Positions 6,495 to 13,252 of a stretch of DNA of 16,237 nt are shown here, in pieces; within the stretch, counting starts at the first letter, position 1, and each line of letters starts with the position of its first letter. Source of the DNA: DATKKX01 sp035542775 (GTDB lineage Bacteria; Planctomycetota; Phycisphaerae; UBA1845; UTPLA1); assembly GCA_035542775.1 (NCBI GenBank), contig DATKKX010000518.1, forward strand, positions 1 to 16,237, given 5' to 3'. A model generated the notes under the pieces. The model was given only the letters and a program-made list of their open reading frames with translations. It had not been told where the DNA came from and did not search any database. The position numbers were made by a program, and so were the translations under genes.

Positions 6495-7970
6495 ATGATT
6501 GCCCGACAGACTCTTGAGCGAAGACAAGATCATTGCCGGCCTCGATCCGACGGATCCGGCGAAAACCCATGTGGATCTAGAGGAGCCGGGACCCTGCGTC
6601 TGTACTTGATCAATCCCCGCAACCCCCGGGTGAGCATGACCCAGGTGAAGGAGCGTCGCTGGAAGCGGTACCGCGTATGGAAGCCGCTGGGCCTGGCAGT
6701 GGTGGCCGCTCTGACCCCGCGTGATTGGGAAATCTCCATCTTTGATGAGAATATCCGCTCGCACGACTATGCGGCGGTCCCCCGGCCGGACCTGGTCGGC
6801 ATCACCGCGTTTACCTCGCAGGCCTGCCGGGCTTATGAAGTGGCGGCGGAGTTTCGCAGCCGCGGTGTTCCGGTCGTGATGGGAGGCATCCATGCCACAA
6901 TGTGCCAGCAGGAGGCCGGGGCACGCGTGGATTCAGTGGTCACGGGGGAGGCCGAAGGGGTCTGGGCCGAGGTGCTGGCCGATGCCCGGCAAGGCGCACT
7001 GAAGCCCTTATACGCCGGCTCGCACGCGAACGTGGCGACGATCCCGCCGGCCCGGCATGATCTGCTGACCGGCGATTATGTGTTCGGTTCGATTCAGACC
7101 ACGCGGGGCTGCCCGCTGAGCTGCAGCTTCTGCAGCGTGACGGCCTTCAATGGACCGGAGTACCGGCAACGGCCTATCGAAGACGTGGTGCAGGAATTCG
7201 GCGCGATTCGGGAGAAGCACGTTCTGATTGTGGACGACAACCTCATCGGCACGCAGCCTGAGCATATTGCCCGCGCGAAGGATCTGTTTCGCGCCATGAT
7301 CCGGGCGAAGTTGGGAAAGCAGTGGATTACCCAGGTGACGATCAACATGGCCGATGATGAGGAGTTGCTGGCGCTGGCCGCCAGGGCCGGCTGCTCCGGC
7401 GTCTTCATCGGCTTTGAGTCGCTGACCGCCGAGGGGCTGCGCGGGCTGGGCGGCAAGCGTCTCATTCTGAAGGGCCGCGATATGGCGGCCTCCGTCCGGC
7501 GGATCCAGCGGCACGGAATCGTTGTAGCCGGCTCGTTCATCATGGGCCTGGACGCGGATGAACCGGGCATCGGCCCGCGGATCGCCGAAGCGGCCAGTCG
7601 CTATGGCTTGGATGTCCTTAACACGCTGTTTCTCACGCCGCTGCCCGGTACGCGGCTGTGGGACGAGATGGAATCGCACGGCGGCATCGCCACCAACACG
7701 TTTCCGGAGGACTGGCAGTACTACACGCTGCAGTTTCCGGTGGCCCGCTACCGCCATTTCTCCAGCGCCGACATCGTCAGCGAGATGGAGGCCTGCGACG
7801 GGAAATTCTATTCCTTGTGGAACATTTTGCGCCGGGTGTGTGGCAGTTTCTGGCTACGACGCAAGCCCCTGATTGCGCTGGTGAGCAATCTTTCCTGCCG
7901 GAGCAATTCGCGCTTGAGTCGCCCGATCTACCGGGAGTTTCTGCTTTCCCAGGGCCTCGCTGCAAAGTAG
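6495..7970 (+). CDS. B12-binding-domain radical SAM protein (about 491 aa)
   Basis: The N-terminal part (about residues 35-160) is a Rossmann-like B12-binding-type domain (LYLINPRNPR, PDLVGITAFTSQ, VVMGGIHATM, VVTGEAEGVW). It lacks an obvious DxHxxG cobalamin ligand, so B12 may bind base-off or not at all. The radical SAM core follows with the CxxxCxxC cluster motif CPLSCSFC at residues 206-213, then DDNLIG and FIGFESL. The C-terminal region, with TPLPGTRLWDEM and a DUF4070-like tail, matches the class of radical SAM enzymes that modify lipids, hopanoids or porphyrins. The start is uncertain: the frame is open from a GTG at 6417. I chose 6495 because GAGG lies eight bases upstream; family alignment could move it to near 6595. 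It lies 78 bases after the GH130 gene on the same strand. The substrate is unknown. Confidence 0.85.
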   Translation: MIARQTLERRQDHCRPRSDGSGENPCGSRGAGTLRLYLINPRNPRVSMTQVKERRWKRYRVWKPLGLAVVAALTPRDWEISIFDENIRSHDYAAVPRPDLVGITAFTSQACRAYEVAAEFRSRGVPVVMGGIHATMCQQEAGARVDSVVTGEAEGVWAEVLADARQGALKPLYAGSHANVATIPPARHDLLTGDYVFGSIQTTRGCPLSCSFCSVTAFNGPEYRQRPIEDVVQEFGAIREKHVLIVDDNLIGTQPEHIARAKDLFRAMIRAKLGKQWITQVTINMADDEELLALAARAGCSGVFIGFESLTAEGLRGLGGKRLILKGRDMAASVRRIQRHGIVVAGSFIMGLDADEPGIGPRIAEAASRYGLDVLNTLFLTPLPGTRLWDEMESHGGIATNTFPEDWQYYTLQFPVARYRHFSSADIVSEMEACDGKFYSLWNILRRVCGSFWLRRKPLIALVSNLSCRSNSRLSRPIYREFLLSQGLAAK

Positions 7971-7989
7971 CAGCAGTGGGGCCGTTTGC

Positions 7990-8292
7990 TCAGGCGGCGT
8001 AGACTTTCTCGAAATAGTCCAGGGCTGCCGCGGAGGCCTGAGTACTTCCGGCCGGATCGATCCAGGCGGCGCGTCCGTAGCGTCGTGCTGGCTCAAGCAT
8101 CTGGCACAAGCTCGATTCCACCTTGAAGCCGCGCCCCTTCAGCGTCCTGAGTTTGTCTTCGACTTGCCCTTGCGTCTCGTAACCCAAATCCAGGCGCAGA
8201 TCCGCCAGGAAGCTGATATACGGCCACTCGGCCAGCATGCAGAGCAACTCAAGGGCCTCGTCAAAAGCTTGATGATCTCTGTTTAGTACCAT
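7990..8292 (-). CDS. Small winged-helix-like protein (100 aa)
   Basis: The frame opens at 8415, but the ATG at 8290-8292 begins the folded part and has GGGAG about nine bases upstream, so I prefer it. Residues 10-85 look like a winged helix: helix ALELLCMLAEWPYISFLADLR, helix GYETQGQVEDKLRTLKGRGF, then a wing (FKVESSLCQMLEPARRYGRAAWID). A C-terminal helix (ASAAALDYFEKVYAA) may mediate dimerisation. Such small proteins often act as DNA-binding regulators, but no target is evident. It converges with the radical SAM gene with only 19 bases between the two stop codons. No terminator is visible in that gap. Upstream on the same strand is an RRM pseudogene. Confidence 0.65.
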   Translation of the reverse strand: MVLNRDHQAFDEALELLCMLAEWPYISFLADLRLDLGYETQGQVEDKLRTLKGRGFKVESSLCQMLEPARRYGRAAWIDPAGSTQASAAALDYFEKVYAA

Positions 8293-8426
8293 TTCTCGGT
8301 CTCCCGCTTGGATTGCCGGCCGCCGGCGTTCGACAGAACCTTCGCCGGAGCTGTCATCCATCAGCACTCGCGTCCTGCTCGGTTCGAGGCGAAGATCGCC
8401 CGCAAACAGCCGCACTCTCGGTCGGC

Positions 8427-8602
8427 CTACCAGCGCCGGCGGCCCGCGGAGCCGCCGCGTCCGCTCTCGCGGGGGCGAGCTTCGTTGACGGTCAGATCAC
8501 GGCCTTCGACTGCCCGCGCACGAACCGCAGGCGATGGCCTCACGCTGCCGAAAGCGCGGACATCTTCACAACCAAGCCTTAGTGATCAAACCGGTCTAGC
8601 AG
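8427..8602 (-). pseudogene. Decayed RRM-domain protein gene
   Basis: Read on the minus strand, 8510-8427 encodes GRDLTVNEARPRES, then a glycine/arginine tail ending RRRW and a TAG stop. This is the typical end of a bacterial RRM protein and matches ALTVNEARPREN plus the Gly tail of the intact gene at 827-1114. Further upstream, pieces corresponding to DR, SKGFGFVEMS and EA-AI are recognisable around 8602-8525, but in different frames and with short deletions and a stop. No start codon or RNP2 motif (LYVGNL) remains. It is therefore a 5'-truncated, frameshifted relic of a second RRM gene. The C-terminal 24 codons are better preserved than the rest. Confidence 0.75.
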
Positions 8603-8971
8603 GAGGCGCCTCAATCCGGCGGGCAGGACCTCGAGAGAGAGGATGATCCGAAAGGATCGATCGCTGTAACTGCCGAAATGATAGCACAAGCACGCTCTCG
8701 CTGCCACCAAGAGAATGCAGTTATCACCGGTTTTCTGCCGCGCCGGCTACCATCGTCAAGTCGGAAATGCGCTTGTCATCGCTCTGGCATGCAGCGCCCG
8801 GCCGCGATACCTGGACTGCCAGGCAGGCGCGCCGAAGGCATCCCGGCCGCCATTTCTCGATGCTCTCACTGAGAAGCACAGCATACGGCCGGGGACGAAG
8901 TGGTGGGTATGTTCGGTAATCTTTTCCCCGCGGTCGTTGCCGAGAGCGCCCGGCTGAGCCGTTTTTTTCGC
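8603..8971. other. Non-coding stretch between RRM relic and DUF2294-A2
   Basis: No supported gene. Plus-strand frames of 64 and 80 codons cross it, without ribosome-binding sites or recognisable products. A short hairpin CGGC/GCCG followed by seven T residues (8951-8968, plus strand) is too weak to call as a terminator. CCTGG/CCAGG (about 8811-8824) is another small inverted repeat. Confidence 0.5.
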
Positions 8972-9352
8972 CTATTTCTTTTTGGCATCGCGGAACAGGG
9001 GTGGCTCGGCCAGAGTGAAGATCATGACCTCCTCGCCGGTTTTTGTGCTGATATCGTGGTGCATGCTCAATGATTTGACGCCGCTGACCTCCTGGACCAT
9101 GGCTTCCACGACCGGCCGGGCGGTTTCGATCAGTTGGGTCCGTACCTGTTTGAGCAGGTCGCGGCCTCTTTCGGCGGGGGGCGACTTGGCCAGTTGTTGT
9201 TCCGCCGCCGTCAACACGCCCTGGAGTCGGACTACGAGAAGATCACCGATTAAGAAGGTGTGAATATCCTTGGGTCCCCGGCCCATGTATTCCTGCTCAA
9301 AACGGTTGATTCCTTCGCAGATGGCGGCTTCGATCTCTCCCTGTGATTTCAC
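8972..9352 (-). CDS. DUF2294 (MpsC/YbcI-like) protein, copy A2 (126 aa)
   Basis: This is a close paralogue of copy A1 at 1519-1908: both start K(S/T)QGEIEAAICEGI and carry RGPKDIH(S/T)FLIGD, VLTAAEQQLAKSPP and the same LIETARP helix, and both end in a KKK-containing tail. The open frame extends far upstream through the leader RNA region on the opposite strand, but that part is not protein-like. I choose a GTG start at 9350-9352 because GAGG lies five bases upstream and the protein then lines up with the ATG of copy A1. It is cytosolic with no membrane segment. It is divergent from leader RNA copy 2 and the regulatory operon that begins at 9720. The change of ATG to GTG may lower its expression relative to copy A1. 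Confidence 0.88.
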   Translation of the reverse strand: MKSQGEIEAAICEGINRFEQEYMGRGPKDIHTFLIGDLLVVRLQGVLTAAEQQLAKSPPAERGRDLLKQVRTQLIETARPVVEAMVQEVSGVKSLSMHHDISTKTGEEVMIFTLAEPPLFRDAKKK

Positions 9353-9480
9353 AGTAACCTCACGCAAGTTTGAATCCCCATCGGGAGAAAACCCGTGTGC
9401 ATCGCCAGGGCACAGGTTCTCGATTCCCGGGCAATTTACGGCAAAGGATATCGAGCCGACAATAATAAATTTACAATTTG

Positions 9481-9509
9481 TTGGCTTTCCACGGTCCCCG
9501 TGATAGAGT
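9481..9509 (+). promoter_or_regulatory. Candidate promoter for leader RNA copy 2
   Basis: TTGGCT (9481-9486) and TAGAGT (9504-9509) are separated by 17 bases, matching the spacing before copy 1. The flanking ACAATT and TTCCA are shared with copy 1, whereas the spacers differ. Transcription would start near 9516, about 58 bases before the folded RNA. Confidence 0.45.
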
Positions 9510-9573
9510 TTACGTAGCAGGCGGAGTCGGCACGAGTCCGGATTGGCCTCCGCGTGTGCCTTGTATCGAAGTC

Positions 9574-9677
9574 GTCGGATGACTAAATAAAGAGCAAGTC
9601 GCAGCGGCGACGGGCTCGTTACCGAGTAAGCCGACGTGGTTGGATGCCCAAGGGCGTCCGGCCACGTCGGCTTTTTT
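9574..9677 (+). ncRNA. Riboswitch-like structured leader RNA, copy 2
   Basis: This has the same fold as copy 1. P1 pairs GTCGG (9574-9578) with CCGAC (9631-9635). The internal arm GAGC...GTCGC-AGCG-GCGAC...GCTC is kept, with changes only in its loop and internal bulges and one base before the arm. ATGACTAAATAA and GTTACCGAGTAAG are identical to copy 1. P1 and the terminator share the CCGAC strand. The terminator ends 42 bases before the start of DUF2294-B at 9720, so read-through would express the downstream operon of DUF2294-B, csrA, a baeRF-like gene and a sigma factor. Class and ligand are unknown to me. Confidence 0.75.
9630..9677 (+). terminator. Intrinsic terminator of leader RNA copy 2
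   Basis: The stem begins GCCGACGTGG (9630-9639) and its far arm ends CCACGTCGGC (9662-9671). Together with the inner TTGGATGCC/GGCGTCCGG part it gives about 19 continuous pairs, then six T residues (9672-9677). Compared with copy 1, two A-U pairs have become G-C by changes on both arms, which supports the helix. Confidence 0.88.
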
Positions 9678-9719
9678 GTTTTCCATGTAGTCGGCGGTGC
9701 AGCAACCAAGAAGGGTCCG

Positions 9720-10139
9720 ATGGACAAGCCTAATTCAACCAAGGCTCGACAACTCGCCCAGGCAGCGCGGGCCTTCCAGCAGCAGCGAACCGGCCACGTG
9801 CCCAAGTCGGTGGCCGTGGTCCTGAGCAATGACATGCTGGTCATCACGCTGCAAGACGCCCTGTCCCCGGCCGAGAAGGCTATGGCCAAGAGCCCGGCGG
9901 GCGCCGTTCAGGTGCAGGAGTTTCACCGGCAGTTGTTCAATAGCTCCGCCGACTCGCTGCGGCAGGAGATCAAGAGAATCACCGGCGTGGAGGTCCGCGA
10001 GGCGGTCGCGGAAGTTGAGCCGACCACCGGCACCGTGGTGCATGCGTTCACGACCGGCACCGTGGTGCAGGTGTTCCTCCTCGCCAGCAGCGTGCCCGCG
10101 GACTCCTGGAGCGGAAGTCACCCAGGCGAATCGCCCTGA
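9720..10139 (+). CDS. DUF2294 (MpsC/YbcI-like) protein, copy B (139 aa)
   Basis: This is a more divergent DUF2294 member than the two A copies. It has AAR at the N-terminal helix, RTGHVPKSVAVVLSNDM in place of RGPKDIH-FLIGD, then LVITLQDALSPAEKAMAKSP, a helix (LRQEIKRITGVEVREAV) and C-terminal strands. The start at 9720 has AAGGG about five bases upstream and lies just after the leader terminator. An upstream GTG lies inside the terminator hairpin and is unlikely. Residues 102-110 and 111-119 are a tandem repeat (TTGTVVHAF, TTGTVVQVF) from a 27-bp duplication, inserting an extra strand-like segment. The tail after residue 120 is polar. It is the first gene of a plus-strand operon; csrA follows after 16 bases. 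A dead relative lies at 2334-2402. Confidence 0.85.
   Translation: MDKPNSTKARQLAQAARAFQQQRTGHVPKSVAVVLSNDMLVITLQDALSPAEKAMAKSPAGAVQVQEFHRQLFNSSADSLRQEIKRITGVEVREAVAEVEPTTGTVVHAFTTGTVVQVFLLASSVPADSWSGSHPGESP
10023..10076 (+). repeat. 27-bp in-frame tandem duplication in DUF2294-B
   Basis: Two adjacent 27-base units (10023-10049 and 10050-10076) match at 24 positions and add nine residues to the protein. The three differences are substitutions, so the duplication is not brand new but is recent relative to the gene. Confidence 0.88.
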
Positions 10140-10155
10140 GAACGGAGGCTCTGCC

Positions 10156-10431
10156 ATGCTGGTCTTATCGAGGAAACCCAATGAATCAGTGGTCGTAGGC
10201 GGCCTGGATCGGCCCGAGCCCATGCTCAAAGTCACGGTGCTGGAGATCGGCAGCAGCAGAGTCATATTGGGCTTTGAGGCTGACAAGGGCATTCCCGTCC
10301 ATCGTTGCGAAGTGTGGGAACGGATCAGCACCGACGCGCCGGCCGGCCTCGGTTCCGCCCAGAGGCTGGCGCGAAGACTGACAGTTGTTCGGCAACCACG
10401 TGCGCGGCGGGGAACCGGAGCTGAGCTCTGA
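10156..10431 (+). CDS. csrA: Carbon storage regulator CsrA (91 aa)
   Basis: CsrA is a dimeric RNA-binding protein that recognises GGA motifs near ribosome-binding sites and blocks or promotes translation. The N-terminal MLVLSRKPNESVVVG strand, the central LKVTVLEIGSSRVILGFEA and the PVHRCEVWERI end of the domain are all present; R50 corresponds to the RNA-contacting R44 of Escherichia coli CsrA. The core occupies residues 1-57. It is followed by a 34-residue Arg-rich tail absent from the short enteric protein. GGAGG lies seven bases before the ATG, so the site itself contains a GGA that CsrA could bind (autoregulation; inference). It lies 16 bases after DUF2294-B and 40 bases before the next gene, in an operon of regulators rather than beside fliW or flagellin genes. 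Confidence 0.93.
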   Translation: MLVLSRKPNESVVVGGLDRPEPMLKVTVLEIGSSRVILGFEADKGIPVHRCEVWERISTDAPAGLGSAQRLARRLTVVRQPRARRGTGAEL

Positions 10432-10471
10432 TTCGCCTATCACAATGGGCATTGCCGCAAGGAGACGATCT

Positions 10472-10906
10472 ATGACCAACACGGACAATGAGCGGCAAAG
10501 TCAAGCGTGGTTCGCATTGGCGGACGCGAAGCATGGCCGGCTGTTGCGTTGCAGCTTGACCGACCGGGGTACGCCGCACGTTGACGAGTACGATTCGCTT
10601 ACGAACACGTTGCCACAGCAGGAACATGCGCGGCCGATGACCCAGGGCGGCGCGACGCACAATGTTGAGGATAACGAGCGACGTTTTGCTTGCCGGATCG
10701 TGGAGTGGTTGCAGGAGAATGTCAGGAAACACGCTATCGACCACTTGGCCATCTTCGCGGCGGCCCGCATGTTGGGGGTGCTCCGCAAGGCCACGCCCAG
10801 ATTGCTGGCGGGATACCTCGAGGAGCTCAAGGGCGATTTGATGCGCCTCGATGCCGGTCAGTTGGCGGAACATCCGATGGTCCGCCAACTTGTGCGCGCC
10901 ACATGA
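10472..10906 (+). CDS. Host_attach / baeRF-like protein (144 aa)
   Basis: The protein matches the family annotated as 'protein required for attachment to host cells' (Host_attach, PF10116), related to bacterial archaeo-eukaryotic release-factor-like (baeRF) domains proposed to act on stalled ribosomes. Visible marks are WFALADAKHGRLLRC at the N-terminus (the ADA.. strand and helix), E69RRFACRIVEWL, HLAIFAAARMLGVLR (the usual L.(I/L).A.(P/A)RMLG.LR motif), and LKGDLMRLDAGQLAEHP at the end. The start at 10472 has AAGGAG seven bases upstream. The attachment name comes from one plant-associated bacterium and is probably misleading; a ribosome- or RNA-related role fits the neighbours csrA and the sigma factor better, but that is inference. 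The stop overlaps a possible 49-codon ORF as ATGA. Confidence 0.85.
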   Translation: MTNTDNERQSQAWFALADAKHGRLLRCSLTDRGTPHVDEYDSLTNTLPQQEHARPMTQGGATHNVEDNERRFACRIVEWLQENVRKHAIDHLAIFAAARMLGVLRKATPRLLAGYLEELKGDLMRLDAGQLAEHPMVRQLVRAT

Positions 10907-11052
10907 ACCGTGATCGAGCGGCGTTCGAGGCCGCCGCCATGAGTACGCCCCGCAAGGCGGAAGGTGGCCGCAATCGGCCTCGTCCGGCGCTGCTAATGCC
11001 ACCCGGAACGCGAGCACCCATGCGAATCGACCACCACGGCGGGAGAGGGTGA
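10903..11052 (+). CDS. Possible small coupled ORF (49 aa)
   Basis: The ATG at 10903 overlaps the stop of the preceding gene (ATGA), and the frame ends three bases before the sigma factor start, so it fills the intergenic space with no slack. The product is Arg/Pro-rich and disordered-looking, with no recognisable motif. It may be a short coupling peptide that carries ribosomes to the sigma factor start, or chance. Confidence 0.33.
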   Translation: MNRDRAAFEAAAMSTPRKAEGGRNRPRPALLMPPGTRAPMRIDHHGGRG

Positions 11053-11055
11053 ATC

Positions 11056-11898
11056 ATGCCCATGGTGAGAATCGCGACGAAGGCCTCGACGCGTAAATGT
11101 CTCAAGAACTGGATGCGTCCTTCGCCGTACGTCATGAACGACGAATTGCGGCATCGCCGGACGGAGTCCCGGCTGTTCCAGGACTGGCCGAGGGGGGCTC
11201 GTGGGACAGGTCGCTTGAGCGCCGAGGAAGAGGTCCTGCTTTTCAAGCAACTGCACTACTGCGGGTATCGCTTGAGCAAACTGTACAAGGCGACGGATCG
11301 TGACGGTCCCACGACCTCGATCAAGCGGCGCTATGGGGAATGGGGGCGACGGTACCATATGGTCCGCGCGCGTCTGGTCGAGGCGAACGTCGGGCTGGTG
11401 TATGACCTGATCGGGCACAGCCGGTTCGACAATCTGGACCATGAGGAGATGAGCAGCGATGGCATGATGGCGCTGTTGCGGGCGGTGGATACGTTCGATC
11501 CGTGGCGGGGTTTCCGCTTCAGCACGTACGCGTGCAACGCGATCCTTCGGGCGTTCGCCCGGGCCGCGATGCAGGATTCGCGCCGCCGCGCCAGGATCAG
11601 CGGCTCCTACCACGAGAACTTCGAGAAGTGCGACATACCGGAACGGGTCCGGCAGGACCAGCAAGCGCTCTTTGCCGACCGATTGCGGCGGATCCTCCAT
11701 ATGGACAACGCCGAGTTGACGGACGTGCAGAAGACGGTCCTGGCCCGCCGGTTTCCCCTGGAAGAGGGACGAACGCGGCAGACATTGGAGGAGATCGGCA
11801 GGATGATGCGCGTCAGCAAGGAGCGGGTGCGACAGATTCAGCTTGCGGCGATTGCCAAGCTCCACGGGGCGCTGATTCGCGACGAAGTCCTGCAGTAG
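11056..11898 (+). CDS. RNA polymerase sigma-70 family factor (280 aa)
   Basis: This directs RNA polymerase to a promoter class. Residues 54-75 (SAEEEVLLFKQLHYCGYRL) resemble region 1.2. Residues 104-172 are region 2: LVEANVGLVYDLIGH, then NLDHEEMSSDGMMALLRAVDTFDPWRGFRFSTYACNAILR with the core-binding and -10-reading segments. Region 3 is reduced to a short linker (about 173-215). Region 4 is at 219-272, with the helix-turn-helix TLEEIGRMMRVSKERVRQIQ that reads the -35 box. The first 50 residues are basic and unrelated to other domains. AGAGGG lies about six bases before the ATG at 11056; an ATG two codons later is possible. It is more like a group 3/4 or planctomycete-type alternative factor than RpoD. 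It closes an operon with csrA and a baeRF-like gene. Confidence 0.9.
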   Translation: MPMVRIATKASTRKCLKNWMRPSPYVMNDELRHRRTESRLFQDWPRGARGTGRLSAEEEVLLFKQLHYCGYRLSKLYKATDRDGPTTSIKRRYGEWGRRYHMVRARLVEANVGLVYDLIGHSRFDNLDHEEMSSDGMMALLRAVDTFDPWRGFRFSTYACNAILRAFARAAMQDSRRRARISGSYHENFEKCDIPERVRQDQQALFADRLRRILHMDNAELTDVQKTVLARRFPLEEGRTRQTLEEIGRMMRVSKERVRQIQLAAIAKLHGALIRDEVLQ

Positions 11899-12229
11899 GC
11901 AAGCGCCCGCCTGCCCGGGAGCTGGCTCGGCGGCAGGACTGGTGCGCTCGGTTGCGGCGTACCGCGGGGGCTGGCTCTAAGTACTGAGTTGTGAGTGCTC
12001 AAAGGAAGAGAGTCGAGAATCGAAAGACGAAAGTCGAAAAGTCCACGGAGGGACAGCGGCTATCGCGGTGCGGCGTTCGTCAATGCCCAGCGGTCATTCT
12101 TGATTGATATCATCGTGCCCCGATCCTGCGCTTCCGGATGGGATGGACCACCCAACCGGCCGTGCCCGCTCAGATCGGCGGCTCAGCAGGATCGCTCTTC
12201 TGAAGTTACCACGACGTTGGGCCGGCGGG
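11899..12229. other. Non-coding region between convergent sigma factor and korB
   Basis: No supported gene. An inverted repeat CCTGCC/GGCAGG (11910-11915 with 11932-11937) just after the sigma factor stop could be a weak terminator stem but has no T tract. At about 12010-12040 there are short degenerate direct repeats of the type GTCGAAAG/ACGAAAG. Confidence 0.5.

Positions 12230-13248
<1,019 letters not shown>

Positions 13249-13252
<4 letters not shown>

Noticed and set aside
8951..8968. CGGC-TGA-GCCG hairpin followed by seven T residues on the plus strand
   Set aside because: The stem is only four base pairs and no plus-strand gene ends nearby.
9353..9889. Upstream extension of DUF2294-A2 to a 305-codon frame
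   Set aside because: The extension runs antisense through the promoter, leader RNA and DUF2294-B; the GTG at 9352 has a good ribosome-binding site and aligns with the ATG of copy A1.
12010..12040. Short GTCGAAAG-type repeats considered as a CRISPR or tandem array
   Set aside because: The units are seven to nine bases, degenerate and without spacers; they are only low-complexity sequence.
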